DNA from: CAVTJL01 sp963735065
GTDB lineage: Bacteria > Pseudomonadota > Alphaproteobacteria > Geminicoccales > Geminicoccaceae
Direction: 5' to 3'
DNA length: 64,000 nt
Assembly (NCBI GenBank): GCA_963735065.1
Contig: CAVTJL010000001.1
Span: 620,001 to 684,000 of the forward strand
In this document: positions 57,433-64,000 of the stretch, piece by piece
Layout: each line of letters starts with the position of its first letter
How positions within the stretch are numbered: the first letter of the stretch is position 1
The notes under the pieces: generated by a model
Databases searched by the model: none
The model's input: only the letters and a program-made list of their open reading frames with translations
Told to the model about the DNA's origin: nothing
Position numbers and translations under genes: made by a program

Positions 57433-58821
57433 ATGCATTCGCTTGATCCTCTCATCCTGGCGCGGGTTCAGTTCGCCTTTACCGTGTCGTTCCACATCCT
57501 CTTCCCGGCTTTCACGATCGGGCTCGCGAGCTTCCTCGCGGTGCTGGAGGGGCTCTGGCTCTGGACCAAGCGCGAGGAGTATCGCGAGCTCTATCGCTTC
57601 TGGATCAAGATATTCGCGGTCTCCTTCGGCATGGGCGTCGTTTCCGGCGTCGTGATGAGCTACCAGTTCGGCTTGAACTGGAGCCGATTCTCCGACGCTG
57701 GCGGCGCCATTCTCGGGCCGCTCTTGGCCTATGAGGTGCTGACCGCCTTTTTCCTCGAGGCGGGCTTCCTCGGCATCATGCTTTTCGGCTGGAACAAGGT
57801 CGGACGCGGGCTGCATTTCTTCGCGACATGCATGGTGGCGGTTGGCACGCTGGTCTCGGCGTTCTGGATCCTGTCGGCCAACAGCTGGATGCAAACGCCG
57901 CAAGGCTACGCCATCGTCGACGGCCGCTTCGAGCCGGCCGACTGGCTCAAGATCATCTTCAACCCGTCCTTCCCCTACCGGCTCGTCCACATGTCGCTCG
58001 CCGCCTATCTGAGCACGGCGTTCGCGGTGGGCGGGGTCGCCGCTTGGCATCTGCTGCGCGGCCGCCGCGATCCCGCCGTCAAGCGGATGTTCTCGATGGC
58101 CATGTGGATGGCGGCCATCGTGGCGCCGATCCAGATCCTGGCCGGGGACCAGCACGGCCTGAACACGCTGGAGTATCAGCCGGTCAAAGTGGCCGCGATG
58201 GAAGGCGACTTCGACACGAAGAAGGGCCAGCCGCTCATCCTCTTCGGCATGCCCGACATGAAGGCCGAGACGACGAAATGGGCCGTCGAGATCCCGAAGC
58301 TCGGCAGCCTCATCCTGACCCACTCGCTCGATGGCGAGGTCAAGGGGATGAAGGCGTTTCCGGAGCAGGACCGCCCCTACGCGCCGATCGTCTTCTGGAG
58401 CTTCCGCGTCATGGTCGGCCTGGGCATCCTGATGGCGCTCACGGGCTTCGTCTCGCTCTGGCTGCGCTACAAGGGCGAGCTCTACCATGCCCGCTGGTTC
58501 CACCGGGGCGCCCTGCTGATGGGCGTCTCGGGGTTTGTTGCCATCCTCGCAGGCTGGATCACGACGGAAGTGGGCAGGCAGCCCTGGGTGGTCTATGGCC
58601 TCGTGCGCACCGCAGACGCCACCAGCCCGGTCTTGGCGCCGGACATCGGCTTCTCGCTTCTCCTGTTCGTGGTGACCTATCTCCTCGTCTTTGTGATGGG
58701 CCTCTACTACATGCTTCGGCTCATCAGCATCGGGCCAACACCCGAGTCGTGGATTCCTCCGGAGGGTGGCGGCAACCGGCCTCTTGCCGCTGTCGATGAG
58801 GCGATCGAGGCAGCGGAGTAA
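57433..58821 (+). CDS. cydA: Cytochrome bd-type quinol oxidase subunit I (CioA type)
   Basis: The 462-aa haem-bearing subunit, a terminal oxidase reducing oxygen to water. Features: ARVQFAFTVSFHILFPAFTIG with the haem-ligand His, GLNWSRFSD, the Q-loop motif GWITTEVGRQPW. The Q loop is short, which places it with CioA/cyanide-insensitive enzymes rather than E. coli CydA. GAGGAG precedes the ATG, with a small hairpin (CTGCC/GGCAG) just upstream. Cotranscribed with cydB, 5 nt on. Confidence 0.95.
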   Translation: MHSLDPLILARVQFAFTVSFHILFPAFTIGLASFLAVLEGLWLWTKREEYRELYRFWIKIFAVSFGMGVVSGVVMSYQFGLNWSRFSDAGGAILGPLLAYEVLTAFFLEAGFLGIMLFGWNKVGRGLHFFATCMVAVGTLVSAFWILSANSWMQTPQGYAIVDGRFEPADWLKIIFNPSFPYRLVHMSLAAYLSTAFAVGGVAAWHLLRGRRDPAVKRMFSMAMWMAAIVAPIQILAGDQHGLNTLEYQPVKVAAMEGDFDTKKGQPLILFGMPDMKAETTKWAVEIPKLGSLILTHSLDGEVKGMKAFPEQDRPYAPIVFWSFRVMVGLGILMALTGFVSLWLRYKGELYHARWFHRGALLMGVSGFVAILAGWITTEVGRQPWVVYGLVRTADATSPVLAPDIGFSLLLFVVTYLLVFVMGLYYMLRLISIGPTPESWIPPEGGGNRPLAAVDEAIEAAE

Positions 58822-58826
58822 GCGCC

Positions 58827-59831
58827 ATGTACATCGACCTGCCGCTCGTCTGGGCCTGCATCATCGCCTTTGGCGTGTTCGTCTACGTGGTGCTCGACGG
58901 TTTCGATCTGGGCATCGGCATCCTCTTCTCGTTCGCGCCCAGCCATGCTGATCGCGACAAGCTGATGAACTCGGTGGCCCCGGTCTGGGACGGAAACGAG
59001 ACGTGGCTGATTCTCGGCGGAGCGGCCCTTCTGGGCGCGTTTCCCATCGCCTACGCGGTGCTGCTCTCCGCCTTCTACCTGCCGCTCATCGTCATGCTGA
59101 TCGCGCTGATCTTCCGCGGCGTGGCCTTTGAGTTCCGTTTCAAGGCGCGCACCAGCCGCTATGTCTGGGACCGCGCCTTCGCTCTGGGCTCGACCGTCGC
59201 TGCCTTCGCCCAGGGCATCGTGCTCGGCACGTTCATCCAGGGCGTGCCGATGGACGGGCGCGACTTCGTCGGTGGCTCCTTCTTCTGGCTCTCGCCGTTC
59301 AGCATCCTCACAGGTCTCGCTCTCGTGGTCGGCTACGCGCTTCTCGGCGCCGGCTGGCTCGCCATGAAGACAGAGGGGCCGCTGCAGACCTGGGCCTTCA
59401 GCCGGATCCGTCCGTTGCTGGTGGCCCTGCTCGTCGGCATCGGCGCGGTCTCCCTTTGGACGCCGTTCCTCGACCACTCCATCTTCGAGCGCTGGTTCTC
59501 CCTGCCCAACATCCTCTACTTCTCGCCGGTGCCGATCCTCGTCCTCCTCTCGGCGCTGGGCGTGTGGCACGCGGTCGAGCTGCGGGCCGAGCGGGTGCCG
59601 TTCTTCCTCACGCTCTTCCTCTTCCTGCTCTCCTATATCGGGCTCGCGATCAGCCTTTGGCCGAACGTCATCCCGCCCTCCATCTCGATCTGGCAGGCCG
59701 CCTCGCCGGTGGCGAGCCAGAAGTTCATGCTGGCGGGCGTGGCGGTCATGATCCCGATCATCCTCGCCTACACGGGCTACAATTACTGGGTGTTTCGGGG
59801 GAAGGTCAGCGATGCCGGCCATTACCACTGA
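58827..59831 (+). CDS. cydB: Cytochrome bd-type quinol oxidase subunit II (CioB type)
   Basis: The 334-aa membrane subunit that stabilises the haems of CydA. Typical opening (VWACIIAFGVFVYVVLDGFDLGIGIL) and SVAPVWDGNETWLILGG motif. Nine or so membrane spans, normal length. Its last 20 nt overlap the DUF2474 gene, so the three gene products are made together. Confidence 0.95.
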   Translation: MYIDLPLVWACIIAFGVFVYVVLDGFDLGIGILFSFAPSHADRDKLMNSVAPVWDGNETWLILGGAALLGAFPIAYAVLLSAFYLPLIVMLIALIFRGVAFEFRFKARTSRYVWDRAFALGSTVAAFAQGIVLGTFIQGVPMDGRDFVGGSFFWLSPFSILTGLALVVGYALLGAGWLAMKTEGPLQTWAFSRIRPLLVALLVGIGAVSLWTPFLDHSIFERWFSLPNILYFSPVPILVLLSALGVWHAVELRAERVPFFLTLFLFLLSYIGLAISLWPNVIPPSISIWQAASPVASQKFMLAGVAVMIPIILAYTGYNYWVFRGKVSDAGHYH

Positions 59832-59949
59832 CGGCGCCGGCGCCAGACGTGCGCGGCGCCTTGCCTGGTTCGTCGGTCTCTATGTGGCAGGCGTGGTCGT
59901 GGTGAGCGGCGTGGCCTGGCTCATTCGCCTGGCCATCGTCCCGAGCTGA
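59812..59949 (+). CDS. DUF2474-family small subunit of cytochrome bd oxidase
   Basis: A 45-aa single-span protein (RRARRLAWFVGLYVAGVVVV, ending WLIRLAIVPS) starting inside the cydB 3' end (20-nt overlap). DUF2474 proteins accompany CIO-type cydAB in many proteobacteria, in the role that CydX plays for E. coli bd. Too short for ordinary gene calls. The 3' end overlaps the convergent dehydrogenase gene by 29 bp. Confidence 0.87.
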   Translation: MPAITTDGAGARRARRLAWFVGLYVAGVVVVSGVAWLIRLAIVPS

Positions 59950-60985
59950 TCAGCCGGCCACCGCGACGCGGCGGCCCGTCCTCGACGAACTCGAGCAACG
60001 CGTCGATCAGCCGATGGACGACGAGGCCATCGCGGCCGCTGACGCGCGGCGGGCGGCCTTCCTCGATGGCATCGAGGAAATCCTCGATCACCGCCTGGTG
60101 CCAGCCATAGGGGAAGGCCATGGGATCGGCGCCGCCGCCGGTGGGTGCCGGCTCTCCATGGCGGTCTTCGCGCCCGTCCAGAAAGCGGAGGGTCAGCTCG
60201 CCACGGGTGAGCGTAGCGCTGCCCTTCGTCCCGGTGATCTCGATCGCCTCGGGATGCCCGGGATACTGAGCCGTCGTCGCCATGAGGGCGCCCAGCGCGC
60301 CGTTAGCGAAACGCAGCCCGGCGCCGGCCGCGTCCTCGGTCTCCATGCGATGCATGCCGGTGGTTCCGACGATGGCCGCGACCTCGGCGATCGGCCCTGT
60401 GATGCTCAAGAGCAGATCGAGCGTATGGATGGCCTGACTGAGAAGGACGCCCCCGCCATCGCGCGCAAGCGAGCCACGGCCCGGCTCGTCATAGTAGCTC
60501 TGCGGCCGCCACCAGGGGACGACGACATGGATGAAGGCCGGATCACCGAGCGCGCCCTCGAGCATCAGCCTGGTCAGCGTCTCGGAGCCTTCCCGGAAGC
60601 GGTGCTGGAAGACGATGGCGAGGGTGACGCCGGCCTGCTCGCAGCGCTCGACGATGCCCACGGCCGCCGGGGTCGTCCTCTCGACCGGCTTTTCCATCAA
60701 GATGTGCTTGCCGCGCGCAGCCAGCCGGTCGACGAGATCCGTGCGCGCGTCCGGCGGCGTCAGCAGCAGGACCGAATCGACCGTCGGATCGTCGATCAGC
60801 GCTTCCGCGCTGTCGACGACGGGCAGGCCATATTGGGCAGCGAAGCGCTCCCGCCGTTCGGCGCTGGGGCTGAAGCCGCCCGCCACCTCCACCCGATCCT
60901 CGAGATCGCGCAGGCTCAGGGCATGGGGCTTCACCGCCATGCCGAGCCCGATGATGCCCATGCGGTGCCGCCTCGCCTGCGCCAT
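59921..60985 (-). CDS. Gfo/Idh/MocA family oxidoreductase
   Basis: A 354-aa NAD(P)-dependent sugar dehydrogenase family member. The Rossmann motif GIIGLGMAVKPHALSL near the N-terminus (Gly-x-Gly-x-x pattern slightly modified) and the lysine motif HILMEKPVERT are present, with the HTLDLLLSI region carrying the catalytic histidine. Likely cotranscribed with the alcohol dehydrogenase gene upstream, 72 nt away, though a small hairpin lies between. Substrate unknown. Confidence 0.9.
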   Translation of the reverse strand: MAQARRHRMGIIGLGMAVKPHALSLRDLEDRVEVAGGFSPSAERRERFAAQYGLPVVDSAEALIDDPTVDSVLLLTPPDARTDLVDRLAARGKHILMEKPVERTTPAAVGIVERCEQAGVTLAIVFQHRFREGSETLTRLMLEGALGDPAFIHVVVPWWRPQSYYDEPGRGSLARDGGGVLLSQAIHTLDLLLSITGPIAEVAAIVGTTGMHRMETEDAAGAGLRFANGALGALMATTAQYPGHPEAIEITGTKGSATLTRGELTLRFLDGREDRHGEPAPTGGGADPMAFPYGWHQAVIEDFLDAIEEGRPPRVSGRDGLVVHRLIDALLEFVEDGPPRRGGRLISSGRWPGE

Positions 60986-61000
60986 GCCTCTCCCCCTTGG

Positions 61001-61034
61001 CCGTCCTGCAGGGCGCCTTAGTCCGGCAGGACGG
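61001..61034 (-). repeat. 9-bp inverted repeat between two dehydrogenase genes
   Basis: CCGTCCTGC (61001-61009) and GCAGGACGG (61026-61034) are perfect complements around a 16-nt loop. It lies in the 72-bp gap between the alcohol dehydrogenase and Gfo/Idh genes and may attenuate read-through. Confidence 0.45.
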
Positions 61035-61057
61035 TCGGGGCAAGCGGCGAGGGTCGC

Positions 61058-62131
61058 TCAGGGCGTGATCGCCACCTTGAGCACGCCGTCCCGCTGGTTG
61101 GCGAACAGGTCGTAGGCAGCCTCGATCTGGTCGAGCCTGAAGCGGTGCGTGACGAGCGGCTCGAGGTCGACGCGGCCGGATGCGACGACGTTCAGCAGCC
61201 GTCGCATCCGCTCCTTGCCGCCCGGGCAGAGCGTCGTGACGATCTTGTTATCGCCCAGGCCCGCCGAGAACGGCCCCAGCGGGATCCGGAGGTCAGCCGA
61301 GTAGACGCCGAGGCTCGACAGCGTCCCGCCGGGACGCAGGACGCGGAGCGCCAACTCAAAGGTCTGCTGGGTGCCGAGAGCCTCGATCGCGACGTCGACG
61401 CCGCGACCGTCGGTGATCCGCATGATCTCGTCGACCGGGTCGACCTTCTTGTAGTCGACGACGAGATCGGCACCCATCTTGCGGGCCATCTCGAGCCGGG
61501 CCGGAACGGTGTCGACGGCAATGATCCGTGTCGCTCCCTTGAGCTTGGCGCCCGCCGTGGCACAGAGGCCGATCGGACCCTGGGCGAAGATGGCGACCGT
61601 GTCGCCGATGCGGATCTGGCCGCTCTCGGCGCCCGAGAAGCCGGTCGACATGATGTCCGGGCACATCAGCACCTGCTCGTCGGTCAGGCCGTCGGGCACC
61701 GGCGCCAGGTTCGCCAGGGCGTCCGGAACGAGCACATACTCGGCCTGGCAGCCGTCGATCGTGTTGCCGAACCGCCAGCCGCCCATCGCCTTGAAGCCGT
61801 GCTTCGTGCCGGCACCACACTGTGATCCGCAGCCGTCGAGCGATGCGTAGCTGTGCCCCGAAGGCGTGATGGCGCCGGCGATGACCCGCTGGCCCTCGGC
61901 GTAGCCGCTCACGGCCGAGCCCAGCTTCTCGATCACGCCGACCGGCTCGTGACCGATGGTGAGGCCCTTGGCGACCGGGTACTCCCCCTTCAGGATGTGA
62001 ACGTCGGTGCCGCAGATGGTGGTGGTCGTGACGCGGATCAGCGCGTCGAGCGGACCCACGTCCGGAACGGGCTTCTCGTCCAGGACGATGCGCCCGGGCT
62101 CGACGAAGATGGCGGCCTTCATTTTGGCCAT
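61058..62131 (-). CDS. Zinc-dependent alcohol dehydrogenase (MDR family)
   Basis: A 357-aa medium-chain dehydrogenase. Catalytic zinc ligands are present: Cys in TTICGTDVH and His-Glu in IGHEPVGVIEKLG. The structural-zinc lobe normally holds four cysteines; here the matching segment (LDGCGSQCGAGTKHG) has only two, as in the T. brockii/C. beijerinckii NADP-type secondary alcohol dehydrogenases. The Rossmann motif FAQGPIGLCATAGAKL is intact. Natural substrate not determinable. Confidence 0.92.
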   Translation of the reverse strand: MAKMKAAIFVEPGRIVLDEKPVPDVGPLDALIRVTTTTICGTDVHILKGEYPVAKGLTIGHEPVGVIEKLGSAVSGYAEGQRVIAGAITPSGHSYASLDGCGSQCGAGTKHGFKAMGGWRFGNTIDGCQAEYVLVPDALANLAPVPDGLTDEQVLMCPDIMSTGFSGAESGQIRIGDTVAIFAQGPIGLCATAGAKLKGATRIIAVDTVPARLEMARKMGADLVVDYKKVDPVDEIMRITDGRGVDVAIEALGTQQTFELALRVLRPGGTLSSLGVYSADLRIPLGPFSAGLGDNKIVTTLCPGGKERMRRLLNVVASGRVDLEPLVTHRFRLDQIEAAYDLFANQRDGVLKVAITP

Positions 62132-62345
62132 GATCCAGCACTCCAGCGAAGGTTGAACGATGCGGCGGATGCTGTGGCTGCCTTCTGCTCAGGCGATCTG
62201 TCCGAGGGCATTCGACCTGCCGTGGCGGCGAGATGCCTTGACCTGGCGCAAGGTCAGGCCGTCAGGCTTGCGATCGGTGACGGCTTCGGGCTTTAACGGA
62301 CCCCAATGACGGCGGCGCAAGGCGCGCCCGCCTCCGGAGCGCTCG

Positions 62346-63011
62346 ATGCTGCGCCTCTATCACGTCCCGCTCTGCCCGTTCTCCCGGAAGATCCGTATCG
62401 CCCTTCGCGAGAAAGGCCTCACGGCCGAGCTCATCGAGGTCCAGCCCTGGGAGCACACCGACGACCTCCTTCGCCTCAACCCCGCGAGCGAGGCGCCCGT
62501 TCTCGTCGACGACGACCTCGTGATCTGCGACAGTCAGGCGATCGGCGACTATCTCGAGGAGGCCTATCCGGACGCGACGCTCTACGGCAAGAGCCTCGAG
62601 CAGCGTAGCGAGACGCGGCGTCTCGTGGCTTGGTTCAATTCGAAGATGGCGCGCGAGGTGACCGACCTCCTGTGGCGCGAGAAGTTCCTCAAGCGCCTGA
62701 AGCGCCAGGGCTTTCCTCGCTCCGACGCGATGCGCCAGGCGGCGGAGAACATCCGCTTCCATCTTGCTTACATCGACTATCTCTTCAACCAGCGCAAATG
62801 GCTGGCGGGCGACGCGCTCAGCATGGCTGACATCGCGGCGACGGGACATATCTCGGTTCTCGACTACATGGGCGATGTGCCCTGGGCGCAGGCGGGCCTC
62901 GCTCGGGATTGGTACGCCAAGATGAAGTCGCGGCCCTCGGTGCGCCCGATCCTCCTGGAGCGGGTCACGGGCATGAAGCCGCCGGAGCACTACGACGATC
63001 CAGACTTCTGA
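62346..63011 (+). CDS. fzlA: Glutathione S-transferase-fold protein, probable FtsZ-binding FzlA
   Basis: A 221-aa GST-fold protein with an N-terminal thioredoxin-like domain (LYHVPLCPFSRKIRIALREK) and an all-helical C-terminal domain. The very end, GMKPPEHYDDPDF, matches the conserved C-terminal tail of FzlA, the FtsZ-curving division protein of alphaproteobacteria. Its position directly before queG is also typical of fzlA. A true detoxifying GST cannot be excluded by sequence, as the glutathione-site residues partly remain. Confidence 0.82.
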   Translation: MLRLYHVPLCPFSRKIRIALREKGLTAELIEVQPWEHTDDLLRLNPASEAPVLVDDDLVICDSQAIGDYLEEAYPDATLYGKSLEQRSETRRLVAWFNSKMAREVTDLLWREKFLKRLKRQGFPRSDAMRQAAENIRFHLAYIDYLFNQRKWLAGDALSMADIAATGHISVLDYMGDVPWAQAGLARDWYAKMKSRPSVRPILLERVTGMKPPEHYDDPDF

Positions 63012-64000
63012 TCTCGTCGACACGCTGCGCGCGCGGGCCCGGCATCTCGGGATCGACGAGCTGAGGATCGGCCCGGCGCGCCTGCCGGAAGCGACGAAGG
63101 AGCGTTATCGTCGCTTCGTGGCGCTCGGTCGGCACGGCACGATGGACTGGCTCGCACGCACGCCGGAGCGCCGCGCGGCGCCGGAAAACCTGTGGCCCGC
63201 AGCGCGCAGCGTCATCGTCTGCGCGATGCGCTATGGGCCGGAAGCGGACCCGTTGCCCGAGCTCCACAAGCGGTCCCGGGGGTATCTATCCGTCTATGCC
63301 CGCAACCGCGACTATCACGAGATCCTCAAAGGGCGCCTCAAGCAGCTCGGGCAGTGGCTGCATCACCGCAGCGGCGCCGACGTCAAGGTGTTCGTGGACA
63401 CGGCACCGCTCCTGGAGAAGCCCCTGGCCGAGGCGGCGGGGGTCGGGTGGCAGGGCAAGCACACCAACCTCGTCTCGCGTCGCCACGGCTCCTGGCTGTT
63501 TCTGGGCGAGATCCTGACCGATCTCGACCTGCCCGAGGACGAGCCGGAGCGGGACCATTGCGGCCGCTGCCGCCGCTGTCTCGACATCTGCCCGACCGAC
63601 GCATTTCCCGGCGCCTACCAGCTCGATGCGCGCCGCTGCATCAGCTACCTCACGATCGAGCACAAAGGGCAGATCCCGCGGGAGCTCCGTGAGCCGATGG
63701 GCAACCGGATCTATGGCTGCGACGATTGCCTTGCCGTCTGCCCCTGGAACAAGTTCGCGACGGCTGCGAGCGAGATGAAGCTGCAGGCCCGCGCCGACCT
63801 CCTGGCCCCGGATCTGCAGGAGCTGGTGGACCTCGACGATGCCGGCTTCAGGCGGCGCTTTGCAGGATCGCCGGTGAAGCGCATCGGCCGTGACCGCTTC
63901 GTCCGCAACGTGCTGGTGGCGATCGGCAACAGCGGCGACGCGGCGCTCTCGCCTCCTGCCGAGGCGAGGCTGGACGACGCCTCGCCTCTGGTCCGCGGGA
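62998..64000 (+). CDS. queG: Epoxyqueuosine reductase QueG (3' end cut by the window)
   Basis: Last step of queuosine synthesis: cobalamin-dependent reduction of epoxyqueuosine in tRNA. The visible 334 codons contain the QueG core (RHGTMDWLARTPERR, VFVDTAPLLEKPLAEAAGVG), two 4Fe-4S motifs (CGRCRRCLDICP, CDDCLAVCPWNKF) and the start of the C-terminal HEAT-like region. The reading frame opens after a stop at 62974, but no ATG, GTG or TTG precedes the conserved N-terminus; candidates are ATC at 62998 (used here) and CTG at 63025. It overlaps the fzlA end. Confidence 0.92.
   Translation, partial: MQTSDLVDTLRARARHLGIDELRIGPARLPEATKERYRRFVALGRHGTMDWLARTPERRAAPENLWPAARSVIVCAMRYGPEADPLPELHKRSRGYLSVYARNRDYHEILKGRLKQLGQWLHHRSGADVKVFVDTAPLLEKPLAEAAGVGWQGKHTNLVSRRHGSWLFLGEILTDLDLPEDEPERDHCGRCRRCLDICPTDAFPGAYQLDARRCISYLTIEHKGQIPRELREPMGNRIYGCDDCLAVCPWNKFATAASEMKLQARADLLAPDLQELVDLDDAGFRRRFAGSPVKRIGRDRFVRNVLVAIGNSGDAALSPPAEARLDDASPLVRG

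Overview
The window is 64 kb of very G+C-rich, gene-dense chromosome. Long open frames appear on the antisense strand of almost every real gene, as is usual at this composition. Marker genes (proA-nadD-rsfS-rlmH, an FzlA-type glutathione transferase next to queG, zinc-free L31 followed by a 41-residue L36, TRAP and peptide ABC transporters with Tat-exported binding proteins) fit an alphaproteobacterium, most likely a Rhodospirillales-type soil or freshwater heterotroph. That placement is inference. No tRNA, rRNA, CRISPR array, prophage or intact insertion sequence was seen.

Layout. 0-5.6 kb: a sugar-type ABC importer (binding protein, two permeases, ATPase) whose last gene overlaps a flavin monooxygenase/acyl-CoA dehydrogenase-fold gene. 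5.7-12.9 kb (minus): a six-gene peptide/opine-type ABC operon with a sulfatase embedded between the permease and ATPase genes, divergent from a LysR regulator. 14.2-17.2 kb: a TRAP transporter. 17.1-21.5 kb: a small membrane protein, an MFS exporter, a 1.2-kb stretch without a confident gene, an NTF2-like protein and an aldo/keto reductase. 21.5-27.1 kb (minus): hydantoinase/oxoprolinase A and B, followed by a MOSC/ferredoxin-reductase fusion gene broken by two frameshifts. 27.2-31 kb: poorly characterised genes, including a frameshifted cysteine-rich secreted protein and an apparently leaderless hypothetical gene. 31-38 kb: acetamidase/formamidase, proA-nadD-rsfS-rlmH, gamma-glutamyltransferase and NhaA. 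38.4-48 kb: a heavily frameshifted tandem Ig-like repeat secreted-protein gene converging on a three-gene cell-envelope cluster (MotA/ExbB-like channel, MotB-like coiled coil with OmpA domain, and a 1096-residue coiled-coil OmpA protein), followed by an ABC exporter. 48-64 kb: L31, L36, a secreted cyclase-family protein, glycolate oxidase glcD/glcEF with glycine oxidase thiO and a cytochrome b561 around it, a glycosyltransferase, a CIO-type cytochrome bd oxidase with its small DUF2474 subunit, a Gfo/Idh/MocA dehydrogenase, a zinc alcohol dehydrogenase, fzlA and the start of queG.

How it fits together: much of the window is uptake and oxidation of small organic and nitrogen compounds (four import systems, amide/hydantoin hydrolases, glycolate and glycine oxidation to glyoxylate). 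The most system-like and least understood unit is the MotA/OmpA cluster at 39.9-46.0 kb. It resembles the motor half of Zorya-type systems but has no recognisable effector genes beside it. Frameshifts are concentrated in three accessory genes (MOSC fusion, cysteine-rich protein, Ig-like protein) while core genes are intact, so real decay and assembly error both need to be considered.
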